Source: Rhizobium sp. CIAT894
GTDB lineage: Bacteria > Pseudomonadota > Alphaproteobacteria > Rhizobiales > Rhizobiaceae
NCBI RefSeq assembly: GCF_000172795.2
Contig: NZ_CP020951.1
Span: 124,001 to 188,000 of the forward strand
Reading direction: 5' to 3'
Length of the DNA stretch: 64,000 nucleotides
The notes beneath the pieces are model-generated. The model saw nothing but the letters and a program-made list of their open reading frames with translations. It was not told the DNA's origin and did not search any database. The position numbers and the translations under genes were made by a program. How positions within the stretch are numbered: position 1 is the first letter of the stretch; each line of letters begins with the position of its first letter. This document shows positions 18,198-29,547 of this stretch, piece after piece.

Positions 18198-19259
18198 ATG
18201 CGTGAGCCAGATATGCAGAAACTCGATGCGCTGGTCGGTCGTCTCGTCGGCGATGTCGGCGCCGCCATGTCCGGTGCCTTGGTCGTGCTTGGCGACAAGG
18301 TGGGGCTGTTCAAGGCGATGGCCGACGGCACGCCGTTGACCGTCGAGCAGCTTGCCGCGAAAACGGGGGTGAAGGAGCGTTACCTCAGGGAATGGCTGAG
18401 TGCCCAGGCGGCCGCCGACTATGTCGTTTACGATGAAAAAACCGATCGTTTCAGCCTGACGGCGGAACAGGCCATGGTCTTTGCCGAGGAAAACAGCCCG
18501 GCCTTCTTCGTCGGCGCCTTCGAGGTGGTGCAGTCCATGTGGATGGACGAGCCGAAGATCGCTGAAGCCTTCCGCACCGGCAAGGGGCTCGGCTGGCATG
18601 AGCACAGCACCTGCCTCTTCCGCGGCACCGAGCGGTTCTTCCGCCCGGGTTATAACAGCCATCTGGTCAACGAATGGATTCCGGCACTGGCCGGCATGGA
18701 CGAAAAGCTCAAGGCTGGCGCCAGCGTCGCCGATGTCGGCTGCGGCCACGGCGCGTCGACCATCCTGATGGCGCAGGCCTATCCCGCCTCGCATTTTACC
18801 GGCTTCGATTATCACGGGCCCTCGATCGAAAGAGCAAAGGCTGCCGCCAAAGAAGCCGGCGTTGCCGACCGTGTCACCTTCGAGCAGGGCAAGGCGGCGG
18901 AATTTCCCGGGCGCGGCTATGATATGGTCGCCATGTTCGACTGCCTGCACGACATGGGCGATCCGGTCGGCGCCGGTCGGCATGTCAGGGAAACGCTTGC
19001 CCCGAACGGCACCTGGCTGATCGTCGAGCCCTTCGCCCACGACCATTTGAAGGACAATCTCAATCCGGTGGGACGCGTCTATTACGGCGCCTCGACGATG
19101 ATCTGCACGCCGGCATCGCTCTCCCAGGAAGTCGGGCTCGGGCTCGGCGCCCAGGCGGGGGAAATGAAGCTCCGCAAGGTCGCGCTCGACGCCGGCTTCA
19201 AGCATTTCCGCCGCGCCACGGAAACCCCGTTCAACATGGTGTTCGAGGTTCGGGCCTGA
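18198..19259 (+). CDS. Class I SAM-dependent methyltransferase with winged-helix N-terminus
   Basis: A 353-residue protein. The N-terminal winged-helix dimerisation domain (about residues 15-100, with TVEQLAAKTGVKERYLREWL) resembles that of O-methyltransferases. The C-terminal Rossmann fold has SAM motif ASVADVGCGHGASTI (about 175-190), the acidic FTGFDYHGPSIERA and motif IV FDCLHDMGDP. The start is set by GGGAGG five bases before the ATG at 18198. The substrate is unknown. It is an isolated gene convergent with agpT, 14 bases apart. Confidence 0.85.
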   Translation: MREPDMQKLDALVGRLVGDVGAAMSGALVVLGDKVGLFKAMADGTPLTVEQLAAKTGVKERYLREWLSAQAAADYVVYDEKTDRFSLTAEQAMVFAEENSPAFFVGAFEVVQSMWMDEPKIAEAFRTGKGLGWHEHSTCLFRGTERFFRPGYNSHLVNEWIPALAGMDEKLKAGASVADVGCGHGASTILMAQAYPASHFTGFDYHGPSIERAKAAAKEAGVADRVTFEQGKAAEFPGRGYDMVAMFDCLHDMGDPVGAGRHVRETLAPNGTWLIVEPFAHDHLKDNLNPVGRVYYGASTMICTPASLSQEVGLGLGAQAGEMKLRKVALDAGFKHFRRATETPFNMVFEVRA

Positions 19260-19273
19260 AGAAGCCGGGGAAA

Positions 19274-20149
19274 CTATTTCAGCTTGCCGATGCTGGCATA
19301 CATGCCGGTCGTGCGGAATTCCGTCGGGTTGGTGCCGTAAACGCGGCGGAAGACTTTTGAGAAATAGTTGGCGTCCTCGAAGCCGCACATGATGGCCACT
19401 TCCTTGACCGGCAGGAAGTCGGCCTTGGTCAGAAGCTTAACGGCGCGCTGCAGGCGCTGCTGCAGCACGAATTCGGCCGGCGGCACGCCCTCGCTCTCGG
19501 CAAAGCTGCGTGAGAAATGCGCGCGGCTGAGGCCGACGATGCCGGCAAGCTCACTGACCGGCAGCGGTTTTTCGAGATTGGCATTGATATGGTCGATCAC
19601 CGGCTGCATCAGGCTCGCTTCGGCGGCAAAGGCCGAAGAGCCGAAGACGTCGTCGTAGAGCGCCATCGCCGCCTCATAGGCAACCGCCGAGGCTGCTCCC
19701 GGCGACGTCGCGCCCTTGACGAGGCGCAGGCTGCAATCGGCGAGATGATCGATGGTCGAGCGCTGCAGCTTCAGCACCGGACCGGCGGTCGACAGCACCA
19801 GCTGGTGGATGCGCAGCGTTTCCTCGCCATTCATCGAGATCCAGAAATATTCCCAGCGCTCGCCCTTCTCCAGCCAGTAGCGGTGATTGTGCGGGACGAG
19901 CACCAGCAGCGTGTCCCCGCCCTGAAGGCGATAGTTGCGGTTCTGGTAGCGCAGCCGGCCCGAGCCGCTGATCGTGTGCTGCAGCACGGTGAAGGGCGTC
20001 TGGCCACGCCTTCTGCCGTCCCAGTCATAGGTTTCGTTCTCGCGCACTTCATAGCCGGTGCTGGTCGGCATGGCATGCAGCCGCTGCCGGCCGCGGGGCA
20101 GCGAAACCGTTCTCATCGACTGTCCGTTGGCGATTAAATCCTGCAGCAC
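19274..20149 (-). CDS. agpT: AraC-family activator of alpha-galactoside genes
   Basis: A 291-residue regulator with an N-terminal cupin-like sugar-sensing domain (GSGRLRYQNRNYRLQGGDTLLV, about residues 65-90) and a C-terminal pair of AraC helix-turn-helices (VSELAGIVGLSRAHFSRSF and VKEVAIMCGFEDANYFSKVF, about 200-280). It is divergent from agaL1. In Sinorhizobium meliloti the AraC-type AgpT activates the adjacent agaL1-agpABCD-agaL2 genes (established), and the same order holds here. The 212-base divergent region presumably contains its binding sites. Confidence 0.85.
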   Translation of the reverse strand: MLQDLIANGQSMRTVSLPRGRQRLHAMPTSTGYEVRENETYDWDGRRRGQTPFTVLQHTISGSGRLRYQNRNYRLQGGDTLLVLVPHNHRYWLEKGERWEYFWISMNGEETLRIHQLVLSTAGPVLKLQRSTIDHLADCSLRLVKGATSPGAASAVAYEAAMALYDDVFGSSAFAAEASLMQPVIDHINANLEKPLPVSELAGIVGLSRAHFSRSFAESEGVPPAEFVLQQRLQRAVKLLTKADFLPVKEVAIMCGFEDANYFSKVFRRVYGTNPTEFRTTGMYASIGKLK

Positions 20150-20361
20150 AAAATTACCCCTGAAAGCATAATCCTTCTCTGGTCGGCCCGCCGATTTCGG
20201 GCATAATCCCGCTCGACAACACAGAAGAGAACCACGGCCGATCGAGCGGCCGGGAGGAAAACAGGCAGTTTTACGGCTTTTTCAACCCCATGCGCCGGCA
20301 TGCGGCCTGTTCCTCCATATCAATCTTTTCTCTAGCATTCCATTGGGTCGAGGTGAAGATC
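20150..20361. promoter_or_regulatory. Divergent agpT/agaL1 control region
   Basis: This 212-base region separates the divergent regulator and agaL1. It contains CGGCCGATCGAGCGGCCG (imperfect dyad, near 20237-20254) and must carry both promoters. No exact AgpT site can be named from sequence alone. Confidence 0.5.
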
Positions 20362-21828
20362 ATGAGTTTCAAAATCGCTATCATCGGTGCGGGCAGCGTC
20401 GGTTTCACCAAGAAGCTGTTCACCGACATCTTGTGCGTGCCGGAGTTCCGCGACGTCGAATTCGCGCTGACCGATCTCAGCGAGCATAATCTCGAAATGA
20501 TCAAGGCGATCCTCGACCGTATCGTCGAGGCCAACGGGCTGCCGACCAAGGTGACGGCGACGACCAATCGCCGAGAGGCGCTCGCAGGCGCCCGTTACAT
20601 CATCAGCTGCGTCAGGGTCGGCGGCCTCGAAGCCTATGCCGACGACATTAGAATTCCGCTGAAATACGGCATCGACCAGTGTGTCGGCGATACGATCTGC
20701 GCCGGTGGCATTCTCTACGGCCAGCGCAACATCCCCGTCATCCTCGACTTCTGCAAGGATATCAGGGAGGTCGCCGAGCCCGGCGCCAAGTTCCTCAACT
20801 ATGCCAACCCGATGGCGATGAACACCTGGGCGGCGATCGAATACGGCAAGGTCGACACCGTCGGCCTCTGCCATGGCGTCCAGCACGGCGCAGAACAGAT
20901 CGCCGAGGTGCTCGGCGCCAAGTCGCTGGGTGAGCTCGATTACATCTGCTCCGGCATCAATCACCAGACCTGGTTCATCGACCTGCGCCTCAACGGCCGC
21001 AGGATCGGCAAGGACGAGCTGATCGCCGCCTTCGAGGCGCATCCGGTCTATTCGCAGCAGGAAAAACTGCGCATCGACGTGCTGAAGCGGTTCGGCGTCT
21101 ATTCCACCGAAAGCAACGGCCATCTCTCGGAATACCTGCCCTGGTATCGCAAGCGGCCGGAGGAAATCACCCGCTGGATCGACATGTCCGACTGGATCCA
21201 CGGCGAGACCGGCGGTTATCTCCGCCACTCCACCGAAACGCGCAACTGGTTCGAGACCGAATTTCCGCAATTCCTGGAATCCGCTTCGAAGCCGATCGAC
21301 CCGGCCAGGCGCTCGAACGAACATGCCAGCCACATCCTCGAGGCGCTGGAGACCAACCGGGTCTATCGCGGTCATTTCAACGTCAAGAACAATGGCGTCA
21401 TCACCAACCTGCCGTCCGATGCGATCATCGAATCGCCCGGCTTCGTCGATCGCTTCGGCATCAACATGGTCTCCGGCGTCACCCTGCCGGAAGCCTGTGC
21501 GGCGACCTGCATTGCCTCGATCAACGTCCAGCGCATGTCGGTGCATGCCGCGATCTCAGGCGATATCGACCTGTTGAAGCTTGCCGTGCTGCACGATCCG
21601 CTTGTCGGCGCCGTCTCGACGCCCGAGGAGGTCTGGCAGATGGTCGACGAGATGGTCGTTGCCCAGGCGCGCTGGCTGCCGCAATATGCCGATGCCGTGC
21701 CGGCCGCCAAGGAGCGGTTGTCGAAATCGAAGGTGCAGACCCGCGACTGGGCGGGGGCTGCGCGCCGCACCGTCCGCTCGATCGAGGAACTGCGCGCCGA
21801 AAAGGCGGCGCTCAAACAGGCCGTCTGA
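20362..21828 (+). CDS. agaL1: Alpha-galactosidase, glycoside hydrolase family 4
   Basis: A 488-residue GH4 enzyme, which uses NAD and a divalent metal to cleave alpha-galactosides such as melibiose and raffinose in the cytoplasm. Motifs are the NAD site IIGAGSVGFTKKL (residues 7-19), NYANPMAMNTWA (about 150), the metal-binding Cys in GLCHGVQH (about 172) and His in GINHQTW (about 200). The ATG at 20362 follows GAGGTGAAG. It is the first gene of the rightward transport and hydrolysis operon. Confidence 0.92.
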   Translation: MSFKIAIIGAGSVGFTKKLFTDILCVPEFRDVEFALTDLSEHNLEMIKAILDRIVEANGLPTKVTATTNRREALAGARYIISCVRVGGLEAYADDIRIPLKYGIDQCVGDTICAGGILYGQRNIPVILDFCKDIREVAEPGAKFLNYANPMAMNTWAAIEYGKVDTVGLCHGVQHGAEQIAEVLGAKSLGELDYICSGINHQTWFIDLRLNGRRIGKDELIAAFEAHPVYSQQEKLRIDVLKRFGVYSTESNGHLSEYLPWYRKRPEEITRWIDMSDWIHGETGGYLRHSTETRNWFETEFPQFLESASKPIDPARRSNEHASHILEALETNRVYRGHFNVKNNGVITNLPSDAIIESPGFVDRFGINMVSGVTLPEACAATCIASINVQRMSVHAAISGDIDLLKLAVLHDPLVGAVSTPEEVWQMVDEMVVAQARWLPQYADAVPAAKERLSKSKVQTRDWAGAARRTVRSIEELRAEKAALKQAV

Positions 21829-21955
21829 ATTTCGTGACGGATGGGTCGTCATGGGTTTCCGGGAGGAAAATCCATGACATCAGGCCCGCCATCACATCGT
21901 GCGAGGAAAAAGGAGCCCGTGTGATCACCCGCGCTCCGGAACAAGAGGGAGAACG

Positions 21956-24043
21956 ATGATGAATATCCGCAAAACAGGCATTCTGGCCGGCTTGGCGCTC
22001 GGCGTCTCGGTGCTGGCGCTGAATGCCTATGCTTCCGAAGCCACCGTTCCGCCGGCGCCGGCGGACTTTCCGGCCGAAGGCAAGATCAAATATGTGGCGC
22101 GCGACTCCATCCTGGAGTTCAAGGCGCTGCCCGAATATCACGAGCCCGACTGGGTCACGAAGAGTTTCGTCGCCACCGGCAAGCTGCCGGCGGTCAAGGA
22201 CCGCCTGCCGAAGGAGCCGCTGGTCTTCAAGACGGGCAATATGCCCGACGGCACCGGCGTCTACGGCGATACGATGCGCCATGTCATCGGCGGCCGGCCG
22301 GAAGGCTGGAACTACGGCGCCGGCCAGACGCAGGGTTGGGGCGGCATCGATATCGGCCTTTCCGAATGCCTGACGCGCACCGCGCCGCTGTTCCAGGTGG
22401 AAGCCAAGGATACCGAGCCGCTACCGAATCTGGCCAAGAGCTGGGATTGGTCCGCCGACGGCCACAAGCTGACCATGCACCTGGTCGAAGGCGCAAAATG
22501 GTCTGATGGTGCGCCGTTCAACGCCGACGACATCATGTTCTACTGGGACGACGAAGTCGTCGATCCGAACGTGTCGCCGCTCGGCGGCGGCGCCTCGCCT
22601 GAGGCTTTCGGCGTCGGCACGACGCTGAAGAAGATCGACGACTACACCGTCGAGTGGACCTTCAAGGAGGCCTTCCCGAAGCAATATCTCTACACGATGT
22701 CCTACCCGAATTTCTGCCCGGGTCCGTCGCATATCCTCAAACCCCAGCATCCGAAATATTCGAAGAACACCTACGACCAGTTCAAGAACGCCTTCCCGCC
22801 GGAATACATGAACATGCCTGTGATGGGCGCCTGGGTGCCGGTGGAATATCGCTCCGACGACATCATCGTGCTGCGCCGCAACCCCTATTACTGGAAGGTC
22901 GACGAGAAGGGCAATCAGCTGCCTTATCTCAACGAGCTGCACTACAAGCTGTCGACCTGGGCCGACCGCGACGTGCAGGCGGTGGCAGGATCGGCCGACA
23001 TCTCCAATCTCGAGCAGCCGGAAAATTTCGTCGCCTCGCTGAAGCGCGCCGCGGAAAAGACCGCGCCCGCCCGGCTTGCCTTCGGACCGCGCCTGATCGG
23101 CTATAATCTGCGGATGAACTTCTCCGCCAATGGCTGGGGCAACCCGGACGAGCGCGGCCAGGCGATCCGCGATCTGAACCGCAACGAGGACTTCCGCAAG
23201 GCCGTCACCATGGCGCTCGACCGCAAGGCGATCGGCGACTCGCTGGTCAAGGGGCCGTTCACCGCGATCTATCCGGGCGGGCTTTCCTCCGGCACCAGCT
23301 TCTACGACCGCAACTCGACCGTCTACTATCCCTTCGATCTCAAGGGCGCCAAGGCCGAACTTGCCAAGGCCGGCCTCAAGGATACGGATGGCGACGGCAT
23401 CGTGAACTTCCCGGCCGGTACGGCCGGCGGCAAGAATGTCGAAATCGTTCTGCTCGTCAACAACGACTATACGACCGACAAGAGCCTCGGCGAAGGTGTC
23501 GTCGGCCAGATGGAAAAGCTCGGGCTGAAGGTTATCATCAATGGGCTCGACGGGGCGAAGCGTGACGAAGCCCATTATTCCGGCCGCTTCGACTGGCTGA
23601 TCCAGCGCAACACCACGGAACTCTCGTCGGTGGTGCAGAATACCGAGCAGCTCGCCCCGGTCGGTCCGCGCACCAGCTGGAACCATCGTGCCGGCAAGGA
23701 CGACAAGCTCGATCTGATGCCGTTCGAACAGGAGCTTGTCGACGTCGTCAACAAGTTCACCACCAGCCAGAGCAACGACGAGCGCGTCGATTTGATGAAA
23801 CAGTATCAGAAGATCTCGACCGAGCACGTCAACACCGTCGGCCTGACGGAATATCCGGGCGCGCTGATCATCAACAAGCGCTTCTCCAACGTGCCGCAGG
23901 GGACGCCGATCTTCATGTTCAACTGGGCTGAAGACTCGATCATCCGCGAACGCCTGTGGGTGGCCGCCGACAAGCAGGGCAAGTATGAACTGTTCCCCGA
24001 ACAGCTGCCCGGCAAGCCCGGCGACAAGGGTCCGATCAACTAA
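21956..24043 (+). CDS. agpA: Alpha-galactoside ABC transporter, periplasmic binding protein
   Basis: A 695-residue family 5 solute-binding protein, larger than dipeptide-binding relatives, as expected for AgpA. It has a signal peptide (residues 1-24, cut after NAYA) and the family-typical ESLTRTAPLF-like SECLTRTAPLFQVE and WSDGAPFNADDIMFYWD. AGAGGGAGAA precedes the ATG pair at 21956/21959. Family 5 proteins usually bind peptides; use for galactosides is known for S. meliloti AgpA. A stable hairpin follows at 24154. Confidence 0.92.
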   Translation: MMNIRKTGILAGLALGVSVLALNAYASEATVPPAPADFPAEGKIKYVARDSILEFKALPEYHEPDWVTKSFVATGKLPAVKDRLPKEPLVFKTGNMPDGTGVYGDTMRHVIGGRPEGWNYGAGQTQGWGGIDIGLSECLTRTAPLFQVEAKDTEPLPNLAKSWDWSADGHKLTMHLVEGAKWSDGAPFNADDIMFYWDDEVVDPNVSPLGGGASPEAFGVGTTLKKIDDYTVEWTFKEAFPKQYLYTMSYPNFCPGPSHILKPQHPKYSKNTYDQFKNAFPPEYMNMPVMGAWVPVEYRSDDIIVLRRNPYYWKVDEKGNQLPYLNELHYKLSTWADRDVQAVAGSADISNLEQPENFVASLKRAAEKTAPARLAFGPRLIGYNLRMNFSANGWGNPDERGQAIRDLNRNEDFRKAVTMALDRKAIGDSLVKGPFTAIYPGGLSSGTSFYDRNSTVYYPFDLKGAKAELAKAGLKDTDGDGIVNFPAGTAGGKNVEIVLLVNNDYTTDKSLGEGVVGQMEKLGLKVIINGLDGAKRDEAHYSGRFDWLIQRNTTELSSVVQNTEQLAPVGPRTSWNHRAGKDDKLDLMPFEQELVDVVNKFTTSQSNDERVDLMKQYQKISTEHVNTVGLTEYPGALIINKRFSNVPQGTPIFMFNWAEDSIIRERLWVAADKQGKYELFPEQLPGKPGDKGPIN

Positions 24044-24153
24044 AGGCCCGATCAACTGATGCCCGATCACTGATGCTTGTCATCAGGGCAAAGAGCTAAA
24101 GCGCGCCGCAGGTGATGCGGCGCTGGAGAGTTCCCTCCCAGCTGAAGTGAGTT

Positions 24154-24180
24154 TCAGGCCGCGCGTGGCGCGCGGCCTGA
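24154..24180 (+). other. Stable hairpin between agpA and agpB
   Basis: TCAGGCCGCGCG (24154-24165) pairs perfectly with CGCGCGGCCTGA (24169-24180) around a three-base loop. There is no T run. It ends one base before an in-frame ATG at 24182, which would be occluded. This supports the agpB start at 24245 and a role in keeping agpA mRNA more abundant than the permease messages. Confidence 0.75.
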
Positions 24181-24244
24181 TATGACCAACGAGCCGGCCG
24201 CGCCGACAAGGAGCGACTGGCGGCAAAGCGAAGCGAACCGTTCG

Positions 24245-25252
24245 ATGTTGCGATTCCTGCTCGTGCGCATAGCCTCCGCGATCCCCGTTCTCTTCATTCT
24301 GAGCGTGGTGACTTTCGCGATCATCCAGGCACCGCCCGGCGATTATGCCGATTATATAAGATCACAGCTGATCAACCAGGGTGGCGCTTCCTACGCCCAG
24401 GCCGAAGCGCAGGCGCAGGCCTACCGGGCCGAACACGGCCTCGACAAGCCGCTGGTCGTCCAGTACGTCAACTGGATCGGCGGCATCGTGACGCGCGGCG
24501 ATTTCGGCTACAGCATGTTCTACAACAAGCCGGTGGCCGATGTGGTCGCCGAGCGGCTGCCGCGCACGCTGCTCCTGGCGCTCGTCTGCCACATCTTCGC
24601 CTCGGTGCTCGGCATCGGCTTCGGCATCTGGGCGGCGACGCGGCAATACAGCTGGATCGACAGCCTGCTTTCGGGAATTTCCTTCCTCGGCATGACGGTG
24701 CCGCGCTTCCTGATGGCGCTGATCATCGTCTACCTCCTGGTCTTCCAGTTCAACGTGTCCGAGATCGGCAGCTTCTTCTCGCCGCAATATGGCGGGGCGC
24801 CCTGGTCCTGGGCGAAATTCGTCGATCTCGTCCACCATGTCTGGCCTGTGGTGGCGATCGCCACCTTCGGCGGGCTCGCCTACAATATGCGCGTGATGCG
24901 CGGCAATCTGCTCGATACGCTGAATGCCCAATATGTCGAGACGGCCAAGGCCAAGGGGCTTTCCGGCGGCGCGGTGGTGATGCGCCATGCGGTGCCGAAC
25001 GCGCTGCATCCGCTGGTGATGTATCAGGGCGTCGTGCTGCCCTACATGCTGACCGGCGAGATCGAAACGGCGATCATCTTCGCCCTGCCGACCGTCGGCC
25101 CGGCCATCGTCGGCTCGATGGCGGTCGGCGACGTCTATGTCACCGCCACCTTCATGATGGTGCTGTCGGCGACGCTGATCGTCGGCAATATCATCGCCGA
25201 CATGCTGCTCGCCTTGCTCGATCCGCGCGTCCGCCAGTTCGGAGGAGCCTGA
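24245..25252 (+). CDS. agpB: Alpha-galactoside ABC transporter permease
   Basis: A 335-residue DppB-type permease with six membrane segments and the family loop NAQYVETAKAKGLSGGAVVMR (shown in part; about residue 235). The N-terminal part LRFLLVRIASAIPVLFILSV is the usual first segment. The ATG at 24245 matches the usual start of this family; an upstream ATG at 24182 adds 21 residues but sits against the hairpin. No clear Shine-Dalgarno sequence was seen for either. AgpC follows after one base. Confidence 0.9.
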   Translation: MLRFLLVRIASAIPVLFILSVVTFAIIQAPPGDYADYIRSQLINQGGASYAQAEAQAQAYRAEHGLDKPLVVQYVNWIGGIVTRGDFGYSMFYNKPVADVVAERLPRTLLLALVCHIFASVLGIGFGIWAATRQYSWIDSLLSGISFLGMTVPRFLMALIIVYLLVFQFNVSEIGSFFSPQYGGAPWSWAKFVDLVHHVWPVVAIATFGGLAYNMRVMRGNLLDTLNAQYVETAKAKGLSGGAVVMRHAVPNALHPLVMYQGVVLPYMLTGEIETAIIFALPTVGPAIVGSMAVGDVYVTATFMMVLSATLIVGNIIADMLLALLDPRVRQFGGA

Positions 25253-25253
25253 C

Positions 25254-26390
25254 ATGCTTGCTTTCGATTCTTCCGACACCCCGCCGACAACCGAACCCGC
25301 GGTCAAGAAGCCTTCGCACGGCGGCGAGAGCTATCTGGCGCTCGTCTGGCGCCGGCTGCGGCGCTCCTGGACCGGCATGGCCGGGCTGGTGCTGGTCGGG
25401 CTGCTGCTCTTCATGGCGGTCTTTGCCGATTTCTTCGCACCGATGGATCCGAAGGCCACCGATGTCGGCTTCGCGCCGCCGCAGGTGATGAGCTTCCACG
25501 ACAAGGACGGCAATTTCGTCTTCCAGCCGCGCGTCTATGCGCTGTCGGATTCCGAGGAGCTCGACCCCGTCACCTTCCAGCCGATCGTCGGCGTCGATTA
25601 CGACAATCCGCGCCTGCTCGGCTTCTTCGTCAAGGGCGCCGAATACCGACTTTTCGGCCTGATCCCGGCCAGCCGGCATTTCTTCGGCTCGACCGACGGC
25701 CAGCCGGTGCATTTCCTCGGCACCGACAAGTTCGGCCGTGACGTGCTGTCGCGCGCCATCATCGGCTCGCGCATCTCGCTGATGATTGCGCTGACCGTGG
25801 TCACCATCGTCACCGTCATCGGTACGACGGTCGGCATGGTTTCGGGTTATTTCGGCGGCAGCTTCGATGTCTGGCTGCAGCGCTTCGTCGAACTGGTGCT
25901 CGCCTTCCCGCAGCTGCCGCTCTATCTGGCGCTGACCTCGCTGATCCCGGTGACGGCGCCGACCAACGTCTTCCTCGCTTTCGTCATCGGCGTGATGTCG
26001 GCGCTCGGTTGGGCGCAGATGTCGCGCGAGGTGCGCGGCAAGACCCTGGCGCTCGCCCGCATCGATTATGTGAGGGCGGCGATGGCGGTCGGCGCCACCG
26101 ACACCCGCATCATCCTGCAGCATATCTTCCCGAATGTGATGAGCCACGTCATCGTCGCGGTGACGCTCGCCATACCGAGCGTCGTGCTCTTGGAATCCTT
26201 CCTCGGCTTCCTCGGCTTTGCCGTCAAGCCGCCGCTGATTTCCTGGGGGCTGATGCTGCAGGATACCGCGACCTATTCGGTCATCGGCTCCTATCCCTGG
26301 ATTCTTTCCCCCGTCGGCTTCGTGCTCGTCACCGTCTTCGCCTTCAATGCGCTGGGCGATGGACTGCGCGATGCAGTCGATCCTTATTGA
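25254..26390 (+). CDS. agpC: Alpha-galactoside ABC transporter permease
   Basis: A 378-residue DppC-type permease. After an N-terminal cytoplasmic tail and first membrane helix there is an unusually long periplasmic insert (about residues 65-155, including DKDGNFVFQPRVYALSDSEE), as in OppC-like partners of large family 5 binding proteins. The core permease follows with GTDKFGRDVLSR and the EAA loop ARIDYVRAAMAVGATDTRII. It should pair with AgpB. Confidence 0.9.
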   Translation: MLAFDSSDTPPTTEPAVKKPSHGGESYLALVWRRLRRSWTGMAGLVLVGLLLFMAVFADFFAPMDPKATDVGFAPPQVMSFHDKDGNFVFQPRVYALSDSEELDPVTFQPIVGVDYDNPRLLGFFVKGAEYRLFGLIPASRHFFGSTDGQPVHFLGTDKFGRDVLSRAIIGSRISLMIALTVVTIVTVIGTTVGMVSGYFGGSFDVWLQRFVELVLAFPQLPLYLALTSLIPVTAPTNVFLAFVIGVMSALGWAQMSREVRGKTLALARIDYVRAAMAVGATDTRIILQHIFPNVMSHVIVAVTLAIPSVVLLESFLGFLGFAVKPPLISWGLMLQDTATYSVIGSYPWILSPVGFVLVTVFAFNALGDGLRDAVDPY

Positions 26391-26400
26391 GGTGATCGAT

Positions 26401-28068
<1,668 letters not shown>

Positions 28069-28090
28069 TTATCGAATGCCGGAGGCTATA

Positions 28091-29461
28091 ATGGCAGGAA
28101 ATCCCAAAATCACCTTCATCGGAGCAGGCTCCACCGTCTTCATGAAGAACATCATCGGCGACGTCTTGCAGCGTCCGGCCCTCTCAGGGGCGACGATCGC
28201 CCTGATGGATCTCAATCCGCAGCGGCTGGAAGAAAGCGCCATCGTCGTCAACAAGCTGATCTCGACGCTCGGTGTGGCGGCGAAGGCCGAAACCTATTCC
28301 GACCAGCGCAAGGCGCTTGCCGGCGCTGATTTCGTCGTCGTCGCCTTCCAGATCGGCGGCTACGAGCCCTGCACGGTCACCGATTTCGAGGTGCCGAAGA
28401 AATACGGCCTGCGCCAGACGATCGCCGATACGCTCGGCGTCGGCGGCATCATGCGCGGGCTTCGCACCGTGCCGCATCTCTGGAAGGTCTGCGAGGACAT
28501 GCTCGCCGTCTGCCCCGAGGCGATCATGCTGCAATATGTCAACCCGATGGCAATCAACACCTGGGCGATCGCGGAGAAATACCCGACCATTCGCCAGGTC
28601 GGCCTCTGCCACTCGGTGCAGGGCACGGCAATGGAACTGGCGCACGACCTCGACATTCCCTACGAGGAAATCCGCTACCGTGCGGCCGGCATCAACCACA
28701 TGGCCTTCTATCTCAAATTCGAGCATCGCCAGGCCGACGGTTCCTACCGCAACCTCTATCCGGATCTGGTGCGCGGCTACCGCGAGGGCAGGGCGCCGAA
28801 GCCCGGCTGGAACCCGCGCTGCCCCAACAAGGTGCGCTACGAGATGCTGACGCGGCTCGGCTATTTCGTCACCGAAAGCTCGGAGCATTTCGCCGAATAC
28901 ACGCCCTATTTCATCAAGGAGGGCCGCGAGGACCTGATCGAGAAATTCGGCATCCCGCTCGATGAATATCCGAAACGCTGCATCGAGCAGATCGAGCGCT
29001 GGAAGGGCCAGGCCGAAGCCTATCGCAGCGCCGACAAGATCGAGGTCACGCCGTCGAAGGAATACGCCTCGTCGATCATCAATTCGGTCTGGACCGGCGA
29101 ACCCTCCGTCATTTACGGCAATGTCCGTAACAACGGCTGCATCACCTCGCTGCCGGAAAATTGCGCCGCCGAAGTGCCCTGCCTGGTCGACGCCTCCGGC
29201 ATCCAACCGACCTTCATCGGCGACCTGCCGCCGCAGCTGACGGCGCTGATGCGCACCAACATCAACGTCCAGGAACTGACGGTGCAGGCGCTGATGACCG
29301 AAAATCGCGAGCACATCTACCACGCCGCGATGATGGACCCGCACACGGCCGCCGAACTCGACCTCGACCAGATCTGGTCGCTGGTCGACGACCTGCTCGC
29401 CACCCACGGCAACTGGCTGCCGGAATGGGCTCGCACATCCAGCAAAATCAAGGCCGCCTGA
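28091..29461 (+). CDS. agaL2: Alpha-galactosidase, glycoside hydrolase family 4 (second)
   Basis: A 456-residue GH4 enzyme only moderately similar to AgaL1. Motifs are the NAD site FIGAGSTVFMKNIIGD, YVNPMAINTWA, GLCHSVQG with the metal Cys, and GINHMAFYL with the metal His. The ATG at 28091 follows GGAGGC. A second GH4 enzyme at the end of the operon may cover other galactosides or larger oligosaccharides. The operon ends at the terminator 28 bases downstream. Confidence 0.92.
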   Translation: MAGNPKITFIGAGSTVFMKNIIGDVLQRPALSGATIALMDLNPQRLEESAIVVNKLISTLGVAAKAETYSDQRKALAGADFVVVAFQIGGYEPCTVTDFEVPKKYGLRQTIADTLGVGGIMRGLRTVPHLWKVCEDMLAVCPEAIMLQYVNPMAINTWAIAEKYPTIRQVGLCHSVQGTAMELAHDLDIPYEEIRYRAAGINHMAFYLKFEHRQADGSYRNLYPDLVRGYREGRAPKPGWNPRCPNKVRYEMLTRLGYFVTESSEHFAEYTPYFIKEGREDLIEKFGIPLDEYPKRCIEQIERWKGQAEAYRSADKIEVTPSKEYASSIINSVWTGEPSVIYGNVRNNGCITSLPENCAAEVPCLVDASGIQPTFIGDLPPQLTALMRTNINVQELTVQALMTENREHIYHAAMMDPHTAAELDLDQIWSLVDDLLATHGNWLPEWARTSSKIKAA

Positions 29462-29487
29462 TCCCCTCTCCCGGATCAGGCGTCAAA

Positions 29488-29547
29488 GAGCCCCGCGGTG
29501 TGGCAACGACCGCGGGGCTTTTGCGTGTGGGATGGGGCGCTTTGCAA
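29488..29547. repeat. Direct repeat copy 1 (terminator region)
   Basis: This 60-base stretch, covering the agp terminator and ending GGCGCTTTGCAA, recurs in imperfect form at 30538-30595. Shared blocks are CGGTGTGGCAA, GCGGGG followed by CTTTT, and GGCGCTTTGCAA. The two copies bracket the gene at 29548-30372. Confidence 0.7.
29489..29522 (+). terminator. Rho-independent terminator of the agp operon
   Basis: AGCCCCGCGGT (29489-29499) and ACCGCGGGGCT (29509-29519) form a perfect 11-base stem with a nine-base loop, followed by a run of four T. A degraded copy of this terminator lies at 30538-30595. Confidence 0.9.

Noticed and set aside
22421..24070. A 549-codon minus-strand frame opposite agpA
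   Set aside because: Antisense shadow of a recognised binding-protein gene; composition is low-complexity and it shows no family motif.
24182..24244. Earlier start of agpB adding 21 residues
   Set aside because: The ATG lies one base after a 12-base hairpin, has no ribosome binding site, and the added residues are hydrophilic and unlike the family.
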